Assembly (NCBI RefSeq): GCF_014639795.1
Contig: NZ_BMGC01000008.1
Span: forward strand, 63,066-127,065
Source: Gordonia jinhuaensis
Lineage (GTDB): Bacteria > Actinomycetota > Actinomycetes > Mycobacteriales > Mycobacteriaceae
DNA: 64,000 bases
Direction of reading: 5' to 3'
The notes under the pieces were generated by a model, which did no database searches, had not been told where the DNA came from, and saw only the letters and a program-made list of their open reading frames with translations. The first letter of the stretch is position 1. Each line of letters begins with the position of its first letter. Positions 43,417-53,196 of the stretch are shown one piece after another. The position numbers and the translations under genes are program-made.

Positions 43417-44736
43417 TCAGCTGATCGAATTCGTGGAATTCTGCTTCGAGCGGGTCCACCACAGCGTCGCCACGGTCGCGACCACAGTGAACACGAAGAC
43501 CCAGTTGTAGGGGTCGTAGACGAACCACCGCAGCCAGCTCGGTGAGGAGAGGAAGAACGTCCCGGTGAGATACGCGTCGGGAACCCACCACTGCACGTAG
43601 AGAATCGGATACGGCAGATACGTCGGCCAGGCGAACATCGCCAGGAACACCGCGACGATCGCCACGACCGCGGCGATGCGCATCACCAGTGTGCGGGAGC
43701 GGACCACCCGATCGATCCCGATCACGGTCAACGGCACCACCCATACCCAGTGGTGGCCCCACGACATCGGCGACACCACCGCCGACGCCAGCCCGATGAT
43801 CGTCACGGCCAGCAGTTCGCGCCCGACCTGACTGGCCCATGTCGCGGCGAAGAACGCCGCCACCAGCGCCACCACGGCCAGCGCCATCCACAGCGCGGTA
43901 CTCGGGTGTGCGGTGTTCTCCAGGTTCGCGATCGCCCCACGCAACGACTGGTTGCCCAGCGTGTTGGGCGCACCGACCCGGTTGGAGTCCATCAGCGAAT
44001 GTGTCCAGTACGTCCACGACTCGCCGGGCATGATGGCGAATCCCACCGCGATGGTCGCGACGAAGGTCAGCAGCGAGTTACGTACCGCCTTGAAGTCCCG
44101 TGTGAACACCAGATACGGGATGAACAGCAGTGGCGTGAGCTTGATGCCGCCGGTGAGCCCGACAGAGAAGCCACGCCACCGCGATCCCCGTGGACGGGTC
44201 AGATCCCACACGATCACCAGCATCAGGAAGGCGTTGATCTGGCCGAACCAGATGGTCGAGCGGACCGGTTCGAGCAGGGTCAGGATCACCACCAGACACG
44301 CCGCGATCACCCGCAGGGGCATCGTCGCGCGGTATCCGAGCGCGCGGAACGACAGCATCACCGTCAGATACAGCGCCACGAAGGTGAGCGTCACCCACAC
44401 CACCTGGGCGGCGACGAACGGCATCAGCGTGAACGGCATGAACATGACCACCGAGATCGGCGTGTACGTGTAGTCCATGACGCCGAGCAGCTTCGCGTGA
44501 TAGAGGCTCTGCCCGTCGAGGACCACCCGCGCGCCGTCGCGGTAGACACCCAGGTCGAGCTGGTTGTCGAACATCCCCCAGAACGGCTGGCCGAGGGGGA
44601 CGACGAGATGCTGGACCCAGAGCGCGATCGCCGCGCCGATCACGAAGGCGCCGGCGAGAATCCAGGGATAGGGCAGTACTCGGGCCGAGGGACGATCAAT
44701 TGCGATCGCGGGGCTCGCGACCGACAACCGTGTCAT
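43417..44736 (-). CDS. GT87-type polyprenyl-phosphate mannosyltransferase-like membrane protein (second copy)
   Basis: Protein of 439 residues with the same plan as its neighbour: FDNQLDLGVYRDGARVVLDG, YTYTPISVVMFMPF, WFGQINAFLMLVIVWDLTRP, GLTGGIKLTPLLFIPYLVF and SPMSWGHHWVWVVPL. The two proteins are clearly paralogous but have diverged through most loops, so they may add sugars at different positions. It lies 8 bp from the aminotransferase stop. Confidence 0.87.
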   Translation of the reverse strand: MTRLSVASPAIAIDRPSARVLPYPWILAGAFVIGAAIALWVQHLVVPLGQPFWGMFDNQLDLGVYRDGARVVLDGQSLYHAKLLGVMDYTYTPISVVMFMPFTLMPFVAAQVVWVTLTFVALYLTVMLSFRALGYRATMPLRVIAACLVVILTLLEPVRSTIWFGQINAFLMLVIVWDLTRPRGSRWRGFSVGLTGGIKLTPLLFIPYLVFTRDFKAVRNSLLTFVATIAVGFAIMPGESWTYWTHSLMDSNRVGAPNTLGNQSLRGAIANLENTAHPSTALWMALAVVALVAAFFAATWASQVGRELLAVTIIGLASAVVSPMSWGHHWVWVVPLTVIGIDRVVRSRTLVMRIAAVVAIVAVFLAMFAWPTYLPYPILYVQWWVPDAYLTGTFFLSSPSWLRWFVYDPYNWVFVFTVVATVATLWWTRSKQNSTNSIS

Positions 44737-44744
44737 CGGGCCCG

Positions 44745-46400
<1,656 letters not shown>

Positions 46401-46403
46401 ACG

Positions 46404-46433
46404 GATCCCCGGTCGCACCAGCGGCCGGGGATC
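46404..46433 (+). terminator. Terminator after tRNA-Ser(GGA)
   Basis: A 9-bp perfect inverted repeat (GATCCCCGG with CCGGGGATC) with a 12-nt loop, 3 bp after the tRNA CCA and 7 bp before the convergent gene's stop. It can serve both strands. Confidence 0.7.
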
Positions 46434-46440
46434 TGTCGTC

Positions 46441-47529
46441 TCAGGATCCGAAGATGCCCGCGATCGATCCGCTTCCGCTGCCGGTGCCTGTTCCGCTCAT
46501 CAGCGTGCGCACCCAGGGCGCCGCGGTCTTGTCGGTGCCGTCGTAGTGGACCACGCCGAAACGCGCCTCGCGGTCGTTGACAGGACTTTGGTCGACTGGC
46601 CTGAAGATCATCACCACCGATGCTGCGCCTTGGTCTGCGAAGAGCCGCATCGCGCTCTGGAGATAGGCCAACTGGTTGGCCTCCGTCGTGCAGTTGTCCG
46701 AGCCCACGCAGGTGGAGAATCCAGTCTCCGTGACCCACACAGGTTTCCCCGTGCTCGCCTTCATCGATGCAACAGCATCGAACCCACTCGGTTCCTCGGT
46801 GTCCGGTGGGCGCAGAGTCCCGGTGGTGTAGTCCATCCAGTACACATGCGCGCCGACGATGTCGACTGCCTCAGGCACTCCCGGTTGCGACCACACCCTG
46901 TCGGTCCACGTCTGTGGCGATTCCGATGCGATCGCGTCAGCGGCTGGGGCTGGTGACGACGACAGGATCTTGGCTGACGGATTCGCGGCTTTGATCGCTG
47001 CCGATGCAGCGACGAGGACCTTCGCATATCCGACCGGATCGGGTGGCGAGGCGGGCAGGCCACTCCAGTTCAAGCCGACGTTCTGCTCATTGAGGATTTC
47101 GTAGTAGCCCACCTGGCTGCCGAATCGCTGCGCGACAGACTTGGCGAAGTCGGCGAAGTCCGTGGGATCTGGAACTGTCGGCGTGAATGCCGGAGTCAGC
47201 GACGCCAGCAGCACCAGTGGGGTTGCACCCGATGCGCGCACCGCGTCTATCGCTGCCGCCTGAGCAGCGGGTGGCTCATTTGTCGAGATCTCGACTCGCA
47301 CGTACTTCGGGCCAAACGACTTGAGGACGCCGGTCAACGCAGCGAGCTTCGCGGGCGACGTCCAATCTGGCGTCACCATCTCCCCACCAAGCGAGAATCC
47401 GTAGGCCTGAGTCGCCGCTGAGGCTTTGGCGGTATGTACACCTCCCACCATCACCACAACGGCCGCAAGAATAGTGACGATCATTCGCTGGGAAACCGCT
47501 CGCCAAGCGATGGTCAATCGTTGCGACAT
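46441..47529 (-). CDS. Secreted glycosidase-like (clan A TIM-barrel) protein, paralog 1
   Basis: Protein of 362 residues from ATG 47529, behind a strong GGGGGAGGG site. N-terminal signal peptide (SQRMIVTILAAVVVMVGG then AKASA cleavage region). The mature part looks like a GH5/GH39-type barrel: VRVEISTNEP, YYEILNEQNVGLNWSG (acid/base Glu in the NEQN motif), HVYWMDYTTGTL and VWVTETGFSTCVGSDNC (nucleophile Glu). The C-terminus is Gly/Ser-rich. Substrate unknown; export suggests a cell-wall or environmental glycan. A paralog lies 2 kb away. Confidence 0.75.
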   Translation of the reverse strand: MSQRLTIAWRAVSQRMIVTILAAVVVMVGGVHTAKASAATQAYGFSLGGEMVTPDWTSPAKLAALTGVLKSFGPKYVRVEISTNEPPAAQAAAIDAVRASGATPLVLLASLTPAFTPTVPDPTDFADFAKSVAQRFGSQVGYYEILNEQNVGLNWSGLPASPPDPVGYAKVLVAASAAIKAANPSAKILSSSPAPAADAIASESPQTWTDRVWSQPGVPEAVDIVGAHVYWMDYTTGTLRPPDTEEPSGFDAVASMKASTGKPVWVTETGFSTCVGSDNCTTEANQLAYLQSAMRLFADQGAASVVMIFRPVDQSPVNDREARFGVVHYDGTDKTAAPWVRTLMSGTGTGSGSGSIAGIFGS

Positions 47530-47767
47530 GTACAACCCTCCCCCGCCGACGATCGCCAACGAACCGGCGCGAATCGACGAAATGCGCTGACAGAAAATGC
47601 CATTCACTTGAGCGTTCCCGACCAGACACTCGGTGTCAGATACTTGGGTGTACTGAACCAGTCTGCCCCCGGCAGACCCGGGTATGCATCACGTAACTAT
47701 CTCGATACGATAACGGCGATGGATACGAAGTGAGGCTTACCCGATCCCTATCCATTTCTGCCCGTTC

Positions 47768-47784
47768 TTGACGATTTTCGTCAA
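47768..47784. promoter_or_regulatory. Palindrome TTGACGA-TTT-TCGTCAA
   Basis: A perfect 7-bp inverted repeat with a 3-bp spacer, 144 bp before the monooxygenase start. It is a candidate regulator site; the TTGACG half could also act as a -35 element. Confidence 0.4.
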
Positions 47785-47885
47785 TACGACGCGATGACAC
47801 TCCGCGGCCACCACACGGTGCGACATGCCGCGCGCTGGATCACAGTCGATTACTGGTTGTGATCCGAGTTACACCGTGCTAGACC

Positions 47886-47900
47886 TAATCATCATGATTA
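47886..47900. promoter_or_regulatory. Palindrome TAATCAT-C-ATGATTA before monooxygenase
   Basis: A perfect 7-bp inverted repeat around a central C, 28 bp before the GTG start. Position and form resemble operators of MarR- or GntR-type regulators of aromatic catabolism. No such regulator is adjacent, and the MarR at 51.6 kb has a different operator sequence. Confidence 0.5.
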
Positions 47901-47928
47901 ATTCACCCCGATCCTGGCAGGTGCAGCC

Positions 47929-49509
47929 GTGAACACAGTCGACGTCGTCATCGTGGGAGCCGGCCCGGTGGGCCTGTCGCTGGCGCGGCTACTCGGCCTC
48001 GGCGGTCACTCGGTGGCAGTTCTGGAACGCTGGCCACAGCCGTATCCGCTGCCGCGTGCAGTTCACTTCGACGACGAGATCGGCCGGATGTTCCAGTCGA
48101 TGGGGCTGACCGAGGAGGTCAGGGCGGTCTCCGGGCCGGTCACCGACTGTTACGAATGGCGAAACGCCGACGGCGACATCCTGGTGAGCATGGACTGGTC
48201 GCAGCCCGGTCTGTCCGGGTGGCCGATGGCGAGCTTCTTCTCCCAGCCCAACATCGAGAAGGTGCTCTCCGAGGCGGTCGACGCGATGGAGACCGTCACG
48301 CTCATGCGCGGTGTGGAGGTCACCGGTCTCGATGAGGGCGTCGATTCGGTGACGGTCACCTCCGCCGACGACCGCAGCTTCAGCGCGCGATACGTGATCG
48401 GCTGCGACGGCGCGAACAGCTTCGTGCGCTCGCAGATGCACACCGCCATGCACGACGAGGGCTTCTTCTTCGACTGGTTGATCGTCGACACACAACCCAC
48501 CGACGATGCGATCTGGTCTCCGCAGAACTGGCAGCTGTGCGATCCCACCCGGCCGACCACCGTGGTGTCGGGCGGCCCGGGCCGCCGCCGCTGGGAGTTC
48601 ATGCGGCTGCCCCACGAGACCCGAGAGGAACTCGACACCTCCCAACGCGCATGGGAGCTGCTGTCCGAGTGGGGTCGCACACCCGAGAACACGGTGCTCG
48701 AACGGCATGCCGTCTACACCTTCGCCGCTCGGTATGCCGACCAGTGGAACCGCGGCCGCCTTGCCCTCGCAGGCGATTCCGCACACCAGATGCCGCCGTT
48801 CGCCCGCCAGGGGATGTGCTCGGGTATGCGCGATGCGGCCAACCTCGCTTGGAAACTCGACCGGGTTCTGCGCGGCGATTCGCGTACGGACCTGCTCGAC
48901 ACCTACACCAGCGAGCGCAAGCAGCATCTGCAGTACGCGATCGCCATGTCGGTGGAACTGGGCAAGGTCATCTGCGTTCTCGATCCCGACGCGGCTGCGG
49001 CCCGCGACAGGCGGATGATCGCCGGCGAGGCCGACCCGGCGCGGGTGTTGCCGGTCACCGCACTGCCCGTGCTGGGCGCCGGCGTGCTCGCCGACGGCAT
49101 CGACATCGCCGCATTGCGCGGCACCACCGCGCCGCAATTCCCGGTGGGCTCGGGCGCCGCGACCGCACTGCTCGACGACGTGGTGGGACAGGGAGCCACC
49201 GTGGTGATCGCCCCGGGAGTCGAGGTGTCCGCTGACGTCGCGGCGACGATCGCGGAGCTGGCCGGCGCCGACGTCCGCACGGTGCGCTTCGGCGAGGAGG
49301 CCGGCTCGGGCATCGCCGCGCCGACGACACTCACCGACCCGACCGGCGCCTGGTCGCAGTGGTTCGGTGCGGGCGGAGTCGCCGCGATGCTGGTGCGCCC
49401 CGACCACTACGTCTTCGGCGCAGTGGCGAGGCCCGACGATCTCCCCGCTCTCGCCCGCCAGTACCGCGATCGTCTGTCGACCAGCGTCCCGGCGATCACT
49501 GGTGCATGA
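47929..49509 (+). CDS. FAD-dependent aromatic monooxygenase (MhpA-like)
   Basis: Protein of 526 residues. FAD-binding GxGxxG in VVIVGAGPVGLSLARLLGL, the DG motif in RYVIGCDGANSFVRSQM, and the second FAD motif in GRLALAGDSAHQMPPFARQG. A C-terminal thioredoxin-like domain follows, as in 3-(3-hydroxyphenyl)propionate and phenol-type hydroxylases. It likely hydroxylates a phenolic compound with NAD(P)H. No ring-cleavage gene is nearby, so the pathway is unknown. GTG start at 47929. Its 3' end overlaps the convergent secreted-protein gene by 14 bp. Confidence 0.88.
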   Translation: MNTVDVVIVGAGPVGLSLARLLGLGGHSVAVLERWPQPYPLPRAVHFDDEIGRMFQSMGLTEEVRAVSGPVTDCYEWRNADGDILVSMDWSQPGLSGWPMASFFSQPNIEKVLSEAVDAMETVTLMRGVEVTGLDEGVDSVTVTSADDRSFSARYVIGCDGANSFVRSQMHTAMHDEGFFFDWLIVDTQPTDDAIWSPQNWQLCDPTRPTTVVSGGPGRRRWEFMRLPHETREELDTSQRAWELLSEWGRTPENTVLERHAVYTFAARYADQWNRGRLALAGDSAHQMPPFARQGMCSGMRDAANLAWKLDRVLRGDSRTDLLDTYTSERKQHLQYAIAMSVELGKVICVLDPDAAAARDRRMIAGEADPARVLPVTALPVLGAGVLADGIDIAALRGTTAPQFPVGSGAATALLDDVVGQGATVVIAPGVEVSADVAATIAELAGADVRTVRFGEEAGSGIAAPTTLTDPTGAWSQWFGAGGVAAMLVRPDHYVFGAVARPDDLPALARQYRDRLSTSVPAITGA

Positions 49510-50494
49510 GAGTCCTGATCCACGGAGCGGCCAGCTTGTCGACACCGTTGTAATCGACCACGCCGAAGCGGTACTCACGGGTGTCGTCGGGGCTCGCATC
49601 CTGGGCGGTGTAGAAGAAGACTGCCGAGGCGGCTCCCTGGGATGAGAAGAGACCGACCGCCTTTTGCAAGTAGGAGAGTTGGTCTGCCTGTGTCGTGCAG
49701 TTGTCCGAACCCGAACAAGTCGACACCCCAGTCTCGGTCACCCACACCGGTCTGGCCGTTATCGTCTTGATCGATGAGACAGCGCCGAAGCCGCTCGGCT
49801 CGTTGGTGTCCGGCGCCCGCAGCGCACCTGTCCCGTAGTCCATCCAGTAGACGTGGGTCCCGGCGATGTCGACGGCGGCCGGCACTCCTGGCTGCGCCCA
49901 TAGATTGCGATACCACGTGGTGGGCGACTGCGAAAACAACCCGTCACCAGTGGGAGCTGGTGACGTCGATAGGATCTTGGCGCCGGGATCGGCGGCTTTG
50001 ACTGCCGCCGATGACGCCACCAGGATCTTGCCGTATTCCACAGGGTCGGGCGCCACATACGGCGAACCGGCCCAGAATGCGCCGGTATTCACCTCGTTGA
50101 GGATCTCGTAATAGTCGACGCTGCCGCCAAATCGCTGGGCGACACTCTTCGCGAAGTCCGCAAAACTCTGCGGGTCCGGAGTAGTTGCCGCCAAATTGCT
50201 GGACCGAGAGGTCAACAGCGCCACCGGAATCGCCCCGGAATTGCGCACAGCCGAAATCGTCGCGGCCTGTTGTGCATATGGTTCGGCAGTTGAAATCTCC
50301 ACGCGCACGTAGCGTGGTCCGAATCCTTTCAGGATTGTCGACAACTCGGCCAAGCGCTGCGGCGTCATCCATCCAGGAGCGATCACCTCACCACCCAGCG
50401 AAAAGCCGTAGGCGACGCTCACCGCAGACGCGGGCGCCTGAACACCAGCCGCCAAGCCGACAGCGACAACCACCACAACGAGAAAATGCCTCAC
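49496..50494 (-). CDS. Secreted glycosidase-like (clan A TIM-barrel) protein, paralog 2
   Basis: Protein of 332 residues. Signal peptide (MRHFLVVVVVAVGLAAG, cleavage near PASA). The body is clearly paralogous to the protein at 46.4 kb: YGFSLGGEV, YYEILNEVNTGAFWAG (acid/base Glu), THVYWMDYGTGALRAPDT, VWVTETGVSTCSGSDNC (nucleophile Glu) and a closing APWIRTLM. It lacks the Gly/Ser tail of paralog 1. Both copies are on the minus strand, with the monooxygenase inserted between. Function inferred only as secreted glycan-active or glycan-binding. Confidence 0.75.
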   Translation of the reverse strand: MRHFLVVVVVAVGLAAGVQAPASAVSVAYGFSLGGEVIAPGWMTPQRLAELSTILKGFGPRYVRVEISTAEPYAQQAATISAVRNSGAIPVALLTSRSSNLAATTPDPQSFADFAKSVAQRFGGSVDYYEILNEVNTGAFWAGSPYVAPDPVEYGKILVASSAAVKAADPGAKILSTSPAPTGDGLFSQSPTTWYRNLWAQPGVPAAVDIAGTHVYWMDYGTGALRAPDTNEPSGFGAVSSIKTITARPVWVTETGVSTCSGSDNCTTQADQLSYLQKAVGLFSSQGAASAVFFYTAQDASPDDTREYRFGVVDYNGVDKLAAPWIRTLMHQ

Positions 50495-50844
50495 GAGGGT
50501 CTCCCACCACGACGTGACCCGAAAAACACCATATCGCTACAGGCGACAGGTGATCGGCGCCGGGCACCGACGGCCACTGCTCCATCCTCGTCCCGACGAC
50601 GTCGGACTTGGTACCGAGGAGATCTCGAAGAGGCATCAACAGTGACGCGCTCGAACAATCGTCATTTTGGTTACGAATGCCCGCAAAGGTCCTCGTCGGC
50701 GGCGGACATTCCTCGCTTGCAGGTTCTCTTGTATGCCTGTGTTTTCTCTTGTATGCCTGTGTTCCTACGGGCGTGCGTGCTCTCAGAGCGTGTCTGTTCG
50801 AGAGTGCTCTTCGCCACGATTGAGTTCACCCGCTGCCTGCCGGG
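50495..50844. other. Non-coding stretch with tandem duplication
   Basis: A 350-bp gap upstream of the secreted protein gene and at the 3' side of the membrane protein gene. Besides probable promoter sequence near 50500 and a 20-bp tandem duplication at 50723, I see nothing. Frames that cross it have poor codon character. Confidence 0.5.
50723..50762. repeat. Perfect 20-bp tandem duplication
   Basis: TTCTCTTGTATGCCTGTGTT occurs twice head to tail without a mismatch (50723-50742 and 50743-50762). The unit is T-rich and unlike its surroundings. It is too few copies for a CRISPR and looks like a recent slippage duplication. Confidence 0.85.
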
Positions 50845-51474
50845 TCAGCGGCGACCCCGAACCACCTGCCCGACAATCGGAGTCGCCAGCGCCACGTCGA
50901 TCTCGGCGTGGACACGATTCCACACGCATTCGTGCTGAGCCGGGCTCAGTGAGCCGTCAGCCAGCCCCGAGTCGGCGGCACGCAGCTCGGTGACCCAGCG
51001 TCGGATCTGCTGTTCGCGGGCGCGGCCACCGGCGTCGGTCGCACTCGGCACGACCATCGACTCGATCATCCGGACTCCCGACCGCACGGCGGCGGCACGG
51101 TGCCGGGCCCACATCCAGCCGCCCACACCGACCGCGATCGCCGCACACAGACCGAGGTAGGCGTCCACATGGCAGGTACCGAGACCGATGAAAACGACGA
51201 TCGACGCGAGCGGGGCCCACAGCGCCGAGGACAGCCAGACCCGGATGGCGCGCCGCTCGTCACGATCGGCACCCGGCGGGAACACCACGAGACGCCGCCG
51301 CACCATGCCGTAGCGCATCAGTCCCACCTGGTAACTGCCCCATACGGTGCGACAGCCGGTGGCGTCGGCGCCGGGCCGACCTGTGCCCCCACCCTTGACG
51401 CTGCGGGGCCGGGACGGCTGATCGCCCTCGCCGGCACTGTGCTGTCCGAACCCGTCGAGATCCACAAGACTCAT
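50845..51474 (-). CDS. Hypothetical membrane protein
   Basis: Protein of 209 residues from ATG 51474. The N-terminus is polar; GSYQVGLMRYGMVRRRLVVF precedes two close membrane helices (SALWAPLASIVVFIGLGTC and AYLGLCAAIAVGVGGWMW), then a cytoplasmic helical tail. It resembles small conserved actinobacterial membrane proteins of unknown function. It is followed on the other side by the MarR gene, divergently oriented. Confidence 0.7.
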   Translation of the reverse strand: MSLVDLDGFGQHSAGEGDQPSRPRSVKGGGTGRPGADATGCRTVWGSYQVGLMRYGMVRRRLVVFPPGADRDERRAIRVWLSSALWAPLASIVVFIGLGTCHVDAYLGLCAAIAVGVGGWMWARHRAAAVRSGVRMIESMVVPSATDAGGRAREQQIRRWVTELRAADSGLADGSLSPAQHECVWNRVHAEIDVALATPIVGQVVRGRR

Positions 51475-51611
51475 ACCGACGAGTTCACCTCGCCGAACGT
51501 GCGAGGAGGTCACGTGCTGACGCACTCCTTACGCGTTGCGCCTCGATCTTGACGTCTTGTTGATGCCACCGTCTTGTTCATGCGGGCGGGCGGTGGGCAC
51601 GCCCACGATGG

Positions 51612-51624
51612 TTCGTCATACGAA
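51612..51624. promoter_or_regulatory. MarR operator candidate at its own promoter
   Basis: TTCGTCATACGAA, 23 bp before the MarR ATG. It differs by two central bases from TTCGTACTACGAA at 53094-53106 in front of the oxidoreductase, suggesting autoregulation plus control of that gene. Confidence 0.6.
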
Positions 51625-51647
51625 TCACGTCGATTACGATCTGTCTC

Positions 51648-52079
51648 ATGGAGTCTCTGACCGATGGACTCGTCCAGATGTCGTTCGCCACCACCGCGGT
51701 CCTGAATCGGGTTGCCGCGGCGCATGATCTGTCGCTCACGCAGCTGCGGACACTGGGCATCCTCCGCGACCGACGACTGCGCATCTCCGAACTCGCCGAC
51801 TTCCTCGGCCTCGAACGCTCCACGCTGAGCGGACTGATCGACCGGGCCGCCGCACGAGGACTGCTCACCCGCGCGCCGAGCGCACAGGACGGCCGGGTGG
51901 TCGAAGTGGTGCTCACCGAGGACGGGGCCGAGCTGGCCGGACGTGTCGCCGACGACGTTGCAGACGCGCTGATACCGCTGATCGCTCCCCTGTCGAGGCA
52001 GGATCGGGCCACGCTACGCGCCCTGCTCGACCGAGTCGTCGCATCGCACACCCCCGAGACGAGCGACCGGGATCGGTGA
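51648..52079 (+). CDS. MarR-family transcriptional regulator
   Basis: Protein of 143 residues. Winged helix: LTQLRTLGILRDRRLRISEL, ADFLGLERSTLSGLIDRA and the wing LLTRAPSAQDGRVVEVVLTE. Members repress genes for stress, drug or aromatic metabolism and release DNA on ligand or oxidant binding. It converges on the MDR oxidoreductase gene, whose promoter has two matching operators, and it has one at its own promoter. Confidence 0.92.
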   Translation: MESLTDGLVQMSFATTAVLNRVAAAHDLSLTQLRTLGILRDRRLRISELADFLGLERSTLSGLIDRAAARGLLTRAPSAQDGRVVEVVLTEDGAELAGRVADDVADALIPLIAPLSRQDRATLRALLDRVVASHTPETSDRDR

Positions 52080-52094
52080 CCTCAGGCGTCTGGG

Positions 52095-53033
52095 TCAGGG
52101 GATCAGGACCACGCGCGCATCGTCGGTGGCCTCCCATGCCGACTCGACCTGTGACAGTGGCACCTTCCGGACATCGAGATGGTAAGCACCCGAAGCGATC
52201 TCACTCGCGATATCACCCAGATCGGCGACGATGTCGCCGGGTGCGACCGAGCCCTGCCCACTGCCGACCAACGACAACCGGGTGGCGCGCAGTGCCGCCG
52301 AGGGGATGGCCGACTCGGCCCCGGCCATCGATCCGATCTCGATCCAGGTGAGTTGCCGTTGATCGTCGGTGCGTGCGGGAACGATCGCCCGCAACGCGCG
52401 GGCGGTGACCGGACCCCACAGGTAATCGAGGACCACGTCGGCCTCCGCGCCCTCCGTGGCCAGCCGATGATCGGCGGACGCCGCGCTGAGATCGATCGTC
52501 GCGTCCACGTCCAGCGCAGCGAGCTTGCGCGCGTCGCGTCCGACCGCGACCACCCGCCCGGCACCCAGACGCCGGGCAACCTGCGTCGCCAGGCGCCCCG
52601 AGCTGCCGGTGGCACCGAACACCATCACTGTCATCCCCGGGGTGAAGTCCACCCGATGTCGTAGCGCGATCCATGACGACATCACCGGATTAGCCGCGGC
52701 GGCGATCGCCGCCGGGTCGACATCAGCAGCCAACGGCACACTGCGCCTCAGATCGATCACGGTCTTGTCGGCCATCGACCCGAAGGCAGTGTGCGGCAGC
52801 ACGAAATATCGCAGTTCCCCGTCTGGGGATCTACCGACCCCATCGACACCCGGAATCAACGGCAACACACCAGAACTCGTGTAGTGACTACCGCTCGCCT
52901 GCGATCGCACGCGGTGATGCAGTCCGGCGGCGAGTACGTCCACGAGCATCTCATGCTCGCCCTCGACTCTCGGCTCGGCGAACTCGCCGTAGCGGGGTGG
53001 CGCGTCGAACGTCTCTACCACGGCTGCTTTCAT
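52095..53033 (-). CDS. MDR-family (quinone oxidoreductase-like) dehydrogenase
   Basis: Protein of 312 residues. GroES-like N-terminal domain (PGVDGVGRSPDGE), then a Rossmann domain with MVFGATGSSGRLATQVARRLGAGRVVAVGR. No structural or catalytic zinc cysteines are seen, so it is of the zinc-independent quinone reductase or enone reductase class using NADPH. Likely a detoxification enzyme under MarR control: two tandem palindromes lie 37 and 59 bp upstream of its ATG. Confidence 0.88.
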   Translation of the reverse strand: MKAAVVETFDAPPRYGEFAEPRVEGEHEMLVDVLAAGLHHRVRSQASGSHYTSSGVLPLIPGVDGVGRSPDGELRYFVLPHTAFGSMADKTVIDLRRSVPLAADVDPAAIAAAANPVMSSWIALRHRVDFTPGMTVMVFGATGSSGRLATQVARRLGAGRVVAVGRDARKLAALDVDATIDLSAASADHRLATEGAEADVVLDYLWGPVTARALRAIVPARTDDQRQLTWIEIGSMAGAESAIPSAALRATRLSLVGSGQGSVAPGDIVADLGDIASEIASGAYHLDVRKVPLSQVESAWEATDDARVVLIP

Positions 53034-53069
53034 GCCCGTCTCCTTCGGCTCGGCGCGATCGACATGTAG

Positions 53070-53082
53070 TTCGTTCTACGAA
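53070..53082. promoter_or_regulatory. MarR operator candidate, promoter-proximal site
   Basis: TTCGTTCTACGAA (one mismatch from a perfect palindrome) overlaps the probable transcription start of the oxidoreductase gene. On the minus strand TATTAT, a -10-like element, lies between this and the second site. Confidence 0.65.
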
Positions 53083-53091
53083 TCATAATAT

Positions 53092-53108
53092 AGTTCGTAC
53101 TACGAACT
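53092..53108. promoter_or_regulatory. MarR operator candidate, perfect 17-bp palindrome
   Basis: AGTTCGTA and its exact reverse complement TACGAACT flank a central C. Its centre is 24 bp from that of the neighbouring site, just over two helical turns, which suits cooperative binding. It could also affect the divergent Rieske gene. Confidence 0.7.
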
Positions 53109-53196
53109 CATGCAAGGCGTTGACGGGCAACAGACAGTGGGACATGAGTGCGGTTTGGCATCATGGCTCCCAAGCGACACCCCCGCAGGAGGATCG

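Larger units (their letters stand above)
47530..47928. other. Divergent intergenic region with two palindromes
   Basis: This 399-bp region separates the secreted protein gene from the flavin monooxygenase and is AT-richer than its surroundings, so it probably contains promoters for both. Two palindromes (47768 and 47886) are the only structured elements I find. No tRNA or coding frame is convincing. Confidence 0.55.

Noticed and set aside
50486-50938. 150-codon plus-strand frame across the tandem duplication
   Set aside because: Arg/Ser-rich, no domain, overlaps the membrane protein gene and lacks a ribosome site.
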